From NCBI GenBank assembly GCA_021813335.1, contig JAKALC010000004.1, forward strand, positions 1-16,391: a stretch of 16,391 nt of DNA, in the 5' to 3' direction. This DNA is from a bacterium. GTDB lineage: Bacteria; Patescibacteriota; Minisyncoccia; Phycocordibacterales; SBAW01. The notes beneath the pieces were generated by a model, which was given only the letters and a program-made list of their open reading frames with translations, had not been told where the DNA came from and did no database searches. This document shows, piece after piece, positions 13,346 through 16,391 of the stretch (its first letter is position 1; every line of letters begins with the position of its first letter). Both the position numbers and the translations under genes were made by a program.

Positions 13346-14572
13346 ATGACAAAACGCCCGATCTCGTTTTCTCTCGAAAAAGAATCCCCCGGTTCCTTGG
13401 CGCGGGCCGGCGTGCTCAGAACGCCGCACGGAGACATCAAAACTCCGGCGTTCATCGCCGTCGCGACGAAAGCCGACGTGAAGGGCGTGCCGTCCGCGGC
13501 CTATGAGGAGCTCGGCATCCAGAGCGTCATCGCCAATACTTATCACCTGTATCTCTCTCCCGGCCCCGACCTCATCGAGCGCGCGGGCGGCGTCGGGGCG
13601 TTTATGAACTTCAGGGGCCCTACAATGACTGACTCGGGCGGCTTCCAGGTCTTCTCGCTCGGCGTCGGTTTCGGGAAGAAATTATCGAAGTTTCTGCCGG
13701 AAGAAGCTTCTTCGGACGAGGGCGTTTCCGTCTATAGCAAGGAGCTCGCGACGGCTCACGGCAAGCTCGCCATCGTCGACGACGACGGCGTCTCCTTCAC
13801 ATCGCACCTCGACGGTTCGCTCCACCGCTTCACGCCGGAGCGCTCAATCGAGATCCAGCACAAGCTCGGCGCGGATATCATTTTCGTATTCGACGAATGC
13901 ACCTCGCCTGCGGCGGAGCGCGAATACCAAAAAGAAGCGATGGACCGAACGCATCGCTGGGCTAAGAGGAGCCTCGCCGCGCACCGGCACGCTACGGCGA
14001 AAAATGCCGCGCAAGGTATCTAAGGCATCGTGCAGGGAGGGCGTTTCGCGGATCTCCGGCTTGAGAGCGCGCGGACGCTCGCCGGAATGGATTTCGACGG
14101 CTACGGCATCGGCGGCTCGTTCAGCAAAGACGACATTCTCGGCATTTTGGATGGCGTGAATCGCGTTCTTCCGGCAAACAAGCCGCGGCATCTTCTCGGT
14201 ATCGGCGAGCCGGAAGATATCTTCATCGGCGTCGCTGCGGGAGTAGACACATTCGACTGCGTTCTGCCGACGCGCAACGGCCGCACCGGCGGCATCTACA
14301 CGAAGCGGGGCAAGATACAGATACCGAACGCGGAATATCGCGAGGACTGGGGACCGCTCGACGAGGGATGCGGATGTCCGACCTGCCAAAACTACACGCG
14401 GGCGTACGTCCATCACTTGTTCCGAACGGGGGAGATGCTGGGTCCTATGCTTGCCAGCGCGCACAATGTTTACTTCCTGACGCATCTTGTCGAAAATATT
14501 CGCGCCTCGATTCTCGACGGGACATTCGAAAACTACCGAGAAGAGTTTATGAGCGCCTACGGCAAAAAATAA
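13346..14572 (+). pseudogene. tgt: tRNA-guanine transglycosylase (Tgt) interrupted by one in-frame TAA
   Basis: Tgt exchanges G34 of GUN-anticodon tRNAs for preQ1 in the queuosine pathway. The gene spans 409 codons in a single frame, with TAA at codon 226 (14021-14023). The first piece (13346-14023, 225 aa) has ANTYHL and MTDSGGFQVFSLG with base-pocket D96. The second (14024-14572; a GTG at 14030 could start it) has GIVQGGRFADLR, the nucleophile D304 in FDCVLPTRNGRTGG, and zinc ligands C342, C344, C347 and H373. Both halves are well conserved with no frame change. Around the stop, homologues have Q-A-L-(F/Y)-G-I-V-Q-G-G. The TAA stands at the F/Y position, so a single base change from TAC or TAT would explain it. 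It may be a recent nonsense mutation, a sequence error or readthrough. Confidence 0.9.
14021..14023 (+). other. In-frame stop codon inside tgt
   Basis: TAA between GGTATC and GGCATC splits an otherwise continuous Tgt reading frame. It falls at the aromatic residue just before the conserved GIVQGG. TAA is an ordinary terminator elsewhere in this window, for example at the ends of rarA and of the sigma gene, so reassignment of TAA is unlikely. Confidence 0.9.
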
Positions 14573-14600
14573 AAACACCGCCACGTACCGTGGCAGTGTT
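14564..14600 (-). terminator. Intrinsic terminator for the minus-strand gene 14954-14643
   Basis: The hairpin at 14574-14600 has arms of 12 bases with one mismatch and a three-base loop. In the minus direction it is followed by TTTTTATTTTTT, making a strong terminator. It overlaps the tgt stop codon. In the plus direction no T-run follows, so it serves tgt poorly, if at all. Confidence 0.85.
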
Positions 14601-14642
14601 CAGGGTCTTACACTCGAAGTCGGTGGCGCCGTGAGTGGCCGA

Positions 14643-14954
14643 CTAACCGTTGAGCAGTAGGGAGACGACGTCCACGTCGAGCTGCTCGACGACGCCGTCA
14701 ACGACCGCATGATATCCCGGCGGCATCCGAACCTTCTCCCCGCTCTTGGCCGTGAAGGTCCAGTTTCTCTTGTGGAATAAGAGTTCGAGCTCCTTTTGGC
14801 GGGCAAATTCCTTCACCAGGTCGTCAGTCTTCATCAGGGAGGCAAGTTTCCCCCATACCGAGGTTTCGGGATCCGCGACCTTTTCGTTTACTCGGATTGC
14901 GCGAATGACCAGCTTCTCTCCTGCTTTGGCGCGGCACGCCTCTATAACGATCAT
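14643..14954 (-). CDS. Small soluble protein, unknown function
   Basis: A 103-aa protein of no family I recognise. It alternates predicted strands (IVIEACRAKAGEKLVIRAIRVNE, WTFTAKSGEKVRMPPGYHAVV) with a central helix rich in Lys, Glu and Leu (LMKTDDLVKEFARQKELELLFHKR). It ends in an acidic and hydrophobic tail, DVDVVSLLLNG. There is no signal peptide or membrane helix. AAGGGG lies about 8 bases before the ATG and a strong intrinsic terminator lies 43 bases past the stop, which argues that this is a real single-gene unit. It is flanked by tgt and uvrB, both on the other strand. Confidence 0.72.
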   Translation of the reverse strand: MIVIEACRAKAGEKLVIRAIRVNEKVADPETSVWGKLASLMKTDDLVKEFARQKELELLFHKRNWTFTAKSGEKVRMPPGYHAVVDGVVEQLDVDVVSLLLNG

Positions 14955-15006
14955 GATTTCGCCCCTTCTTTCATATTGAGTTTTGATAAACCGGGATTCG
15001 CGGGAT

Positions 15007-15036
15007 TTGGTAGAACGGCTGGTCGCATAGTATAGT
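15007..15036 (+). promoter_or_regulatory. Predicted promoter for uvrB
   Basis: TTGGTA (15007-15012) and TATAGT (15031-15036) are 18 bp apart. The -10 ends 11 bases before the uvrB ATG, giving a leader of only a few bases with no Shine-Dalgarno. No LexA-box-like palindrome was recognised here. Confidence 0.5.
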
Positions 15037-15047
15037 GGAAACCCAGT

Positions 15048-16391
15048 ATGTCAAGCAGCTTCAAGCTCCATACCCCGTTTCCGCCATCGGGTGATCAGCC
15101 CAAGGCCATTGAAGCGCTCGTCGAGGGCGTGCGGGGCGGCGTGCGCGACCAGACGCTCCTCGGCGTGACAGGCTCGGGCAAGACCTTCACGGTGGCGAAC
15201 GTCATCAATGAGATACAGAAGCCGACCCTGGTCATCGCGCACAACAAAACGCTCGCCGCGCAGCTCGCGCAGGAGTATCGCGAGTTCTTTCCCGAGAACG
15301 CTGTGCACTATTTCGTCTCATACTACGACTACTACCAGCCGGAGGCGTATATTCCGCACAGCGACACCTATATCGAAAAAGAGGCGATGATCAATGAGGA
15401 GATCGACCGTCTCCGGCACGCTTCGACCCAGGCCTTGCTCACGCGCCGCGACGTCATCATCGTCGCGTCGGTGTCGTGCATCTACGCCTTGGGAAGCCCC
15501 GAGGAATATCTCAAGGTACACCTCGAGCTCCGCCGCGGCGCGAAAAAAGACCGCGTCACGCTCGCGCGCGAGCTCGTCGATCTGCAGTACGAGCGCACCA
15601 CCGCAGACCTTTCGCACGGCCAGTTCCGCGCGATCGGCAATGCCGTCGAGGTGATGCCGATGAGCGAAAAGGTGCTCTACCGCGTCGAGTTCGCCCCTTC
15701 GGCAAGCTCAGGGCAAGCGGGCGATGAGATCGCGCGCGTCCGCGTCATCGACGCCGTAACGCGCGCAGAGAGGGAGACGCCCGAATCGGTCTTCGTCTTT
15801 CCTGCCAAGCACTACGTGACGCCCGAGACGGAACGCGCGCGAGCCATACGCGACGTTCAAAATGAACTCAAGAAACAGGTAGCTCATTTCGAGCGCTCGG
15901 GAAAGCCGCTCGAGGCCGAGCGCATCAAGCGGCGCACCAATCACGACCTGGCACTCATCCGCGAGATCGGCTACTGCAACGGCATCGAGAACTACTCGCG
16001 GCACTTCGACGGCCGCAAGCCCGGGGAGCCGCCGTATACGCTTCTCGATTATTTCCCGCGCACGGCCGATGGCAAGCCCGACTTCCTCACGGTCATCGAC
16101 GAGTCTCACGTGACGGTCCCGCAGATCGGCGGAATGTATGCGGGCGACCGCGCCCGCAAGGAAACGCTTATCGATTACGGTTTCCGCTTGCCTTCGGCCG
16201 TGGATAACCGCCCGCTCCAATTCGACGAATTCGAAGAGAGGACGGGCCAAACTATCTACACATCGGCGACGCCGGCCGCCTTCGAGAGGGAGCGGAGCGG
16301 CGCGCATATCGTGGAGCAGATCATCCGGCCAACCGGACTGCTCGACCCGGAAATAGACGTACGCAAGGTTACGGCCGCCGGAGAGTATCAG
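15048..16391 (+). CDS. uvrB: Excinuclease ABC subunit B (UvrB), N-terminal two thirds, 3' end outside window
   Basis: Damage-verification helicase of nucleotide excision repair. It is loaded by UvrA and then recruits UvrC. 448 codons are visible. The start FKLHTPFPPSGDQPKAI is typical. Walker A is GVTGSGKT (39-46), the damage-probing beta-hairpin YYDYYQPEAYIP lies at about 92-103, and RRDVIIVASVSCIYALGSPEEY follows. Further on are LLDYFPR, motif II TVIDESHVTVPQIGGMYAGDRARK, and VDNRPLQFDEFE. The frame is still open at the window edge, before helicase motifs V-VI and the C-terminal UVR domain. Within domain 2 the usual E-F-F-G-D-E-I is interrupted: after VEF (F215) come nine extra or replaced residues, APSASSGQA, before GDEI. 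These are encoded by a repeat-like sequence. The ATG is preceded by a -10-like TATAGT. Confidence 0.97.
   Translation, partial: MSSSFKLHTPFPPSGDQPKAIEALVEGVRGGVRDQTLLGVTGSGKTFTVANVINEIQKPTLVIAHNKTLAAQLAQEYREFFPENAVHYFVSYYDYYQPEAYIPHSDTYIEKEAMINEEIDRLRHASTQALLTRRDVIIVASVSCIYALGSPEEYLKVHLELRRGAKKDRVTLARELVDLQYERTTADLSHGQFRAIGNAVEVMPMSEKVLYRVEFAPSASSGQAGDEIARVRVIDAVTRAERETPESVFVFPAKHYVTPETERARAIRDVQNELKKQVAHFERSGKPLEAERIKRRTNHDLALIREIGYCNGIENYSRHFDGRKPGEPPYTLLDYFPRTADGKPDFLTVIDESHVTVPQIGGMYAGDRARKETLIDYGFRLPSAVDNRPLQFDEFEERTGQTIYTSATPAAFERERSGAHIVEQIIRPTGLLDPEIDVRKVTAAGEYQ
15693..15721 (+). repeat. Short interspersed-type repeat inserted in frame in uvrB
   Basis: The core CCCTTCGGCAAGCTCAGGG, followed by CAAGCGGG, matches from memory a widespread repeat unit (TTCGACAAGCTCAGGG-like) seen in many copies in CPR and some other genomes. 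Translated in this frame it gives the peptide PSASSGQA. It replaces the expected one-residue link between VEF and GDEI of UvrB. No second copy was found in this window. Confidence 0.7.

Noticed and set aside
12416..13546. Minus-strand open frame of 376 codons across the CAP, FKBP and tgt genes
   Set aside because: It crosses three recognised genes and two intergenic regions, including the long hairpin, and has no family resemblance.
13346..14572. Frameshift or alternative genetic code as explanation for the split tgt
   Set aside because: Both halves are in the same frame, so no indel is needed. TAA ends several other genes here, and TGA is also used as a stop, so neither TAA reassignment nor code 25 fits.
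14992..15007. Tandem CGGGATT direct repeat before uvrB
   Set aside because: Only two 7-bp copies 2 bp apart; too short to call an operator or repeat without comparison.
1..16391. tRNA genes, CRISPR arrays, insertion sequences, integrases or phage genes
   Set aside because: No cloverleaf with a T-loop signature, no regularly spaced repeats and no transposase or integrase motifs were seen by eye.

Overview
The window is about 16.4 kb of gene-dense bacterial DNA, roughly 60 % G+C by eye, with short intergenic gaps and the standard genetic code: TGA, TAA and TAG all end clear genes. The gene set suggests a Patescibacteria/CPR bacterium of the Parcubacteria type. The clues are an ECF sigma factor followed by a small two-helix membrane protein and a DUF5666-like protein, a membrane-anchored CAP protein, single-domain FKBP, VKOR, PAP2 and minimal zincin genes, and a short CPR-type repeat inside uvrB. 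No rRNA or other taxonomic marker is present, so this placement is an inference.

Left part, minus strand (6670 down to 1): a tight run of eight genes. An ECF sigma factor is followed by a possible membrane anti-sigma partner, a DUF5666-like membrane-anchored protein, a long MacA/HlyD-type adaptor, a MacB-type ATPase, a MacB/FtsX-type permease, a DrrA-type ATPase and an ABC-2 permease cut by the window edge. It reads as one envelope-stress or export operon with two ABC exporters. Just upstream lie two separate small minus-strand units, a two-helix membrane protein (7071-6736) and a HicB-like small protein (7473-7216). Each is closed by a strong intrinsic terminator.

Middle, plus strand (7572-10769): rarA, a NUDIX hydrolase, a PAP2-family protein with altered phosphate-binding motifs, a minimal zincin metallopeptidase and VKOR are packed within a few bases of each other. 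VKOR has a near-consensus promoter located at the end of the zincin gene. A secreted Ig-like protein with membrane helices (11572-10763, minus) converges on VKOR with overlapping stop codons.

Right part: a CAP-domain membrane protein, an anchored FKBP isomerase and tgt run on the plus strand. A 10-bp inverted repeat lies in the divergent region before the CAP gene. tgt is split by a single in-frame TAA although both halves keep their catalytic residues. A small orphan gene (14954-14643, minus) with its own terminator follows. uvrB then runs off the window end and carries an in-frame repeat-derived insertion.

Several plus-strand genes have a -10-like hexamer only 7-11 nt before the start codon and no well-placed Shine-Dalgarno sequence, which suggests leaderless mRNAs. 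The minus-strand small genes instead have good Shine-Dalgarno sites.
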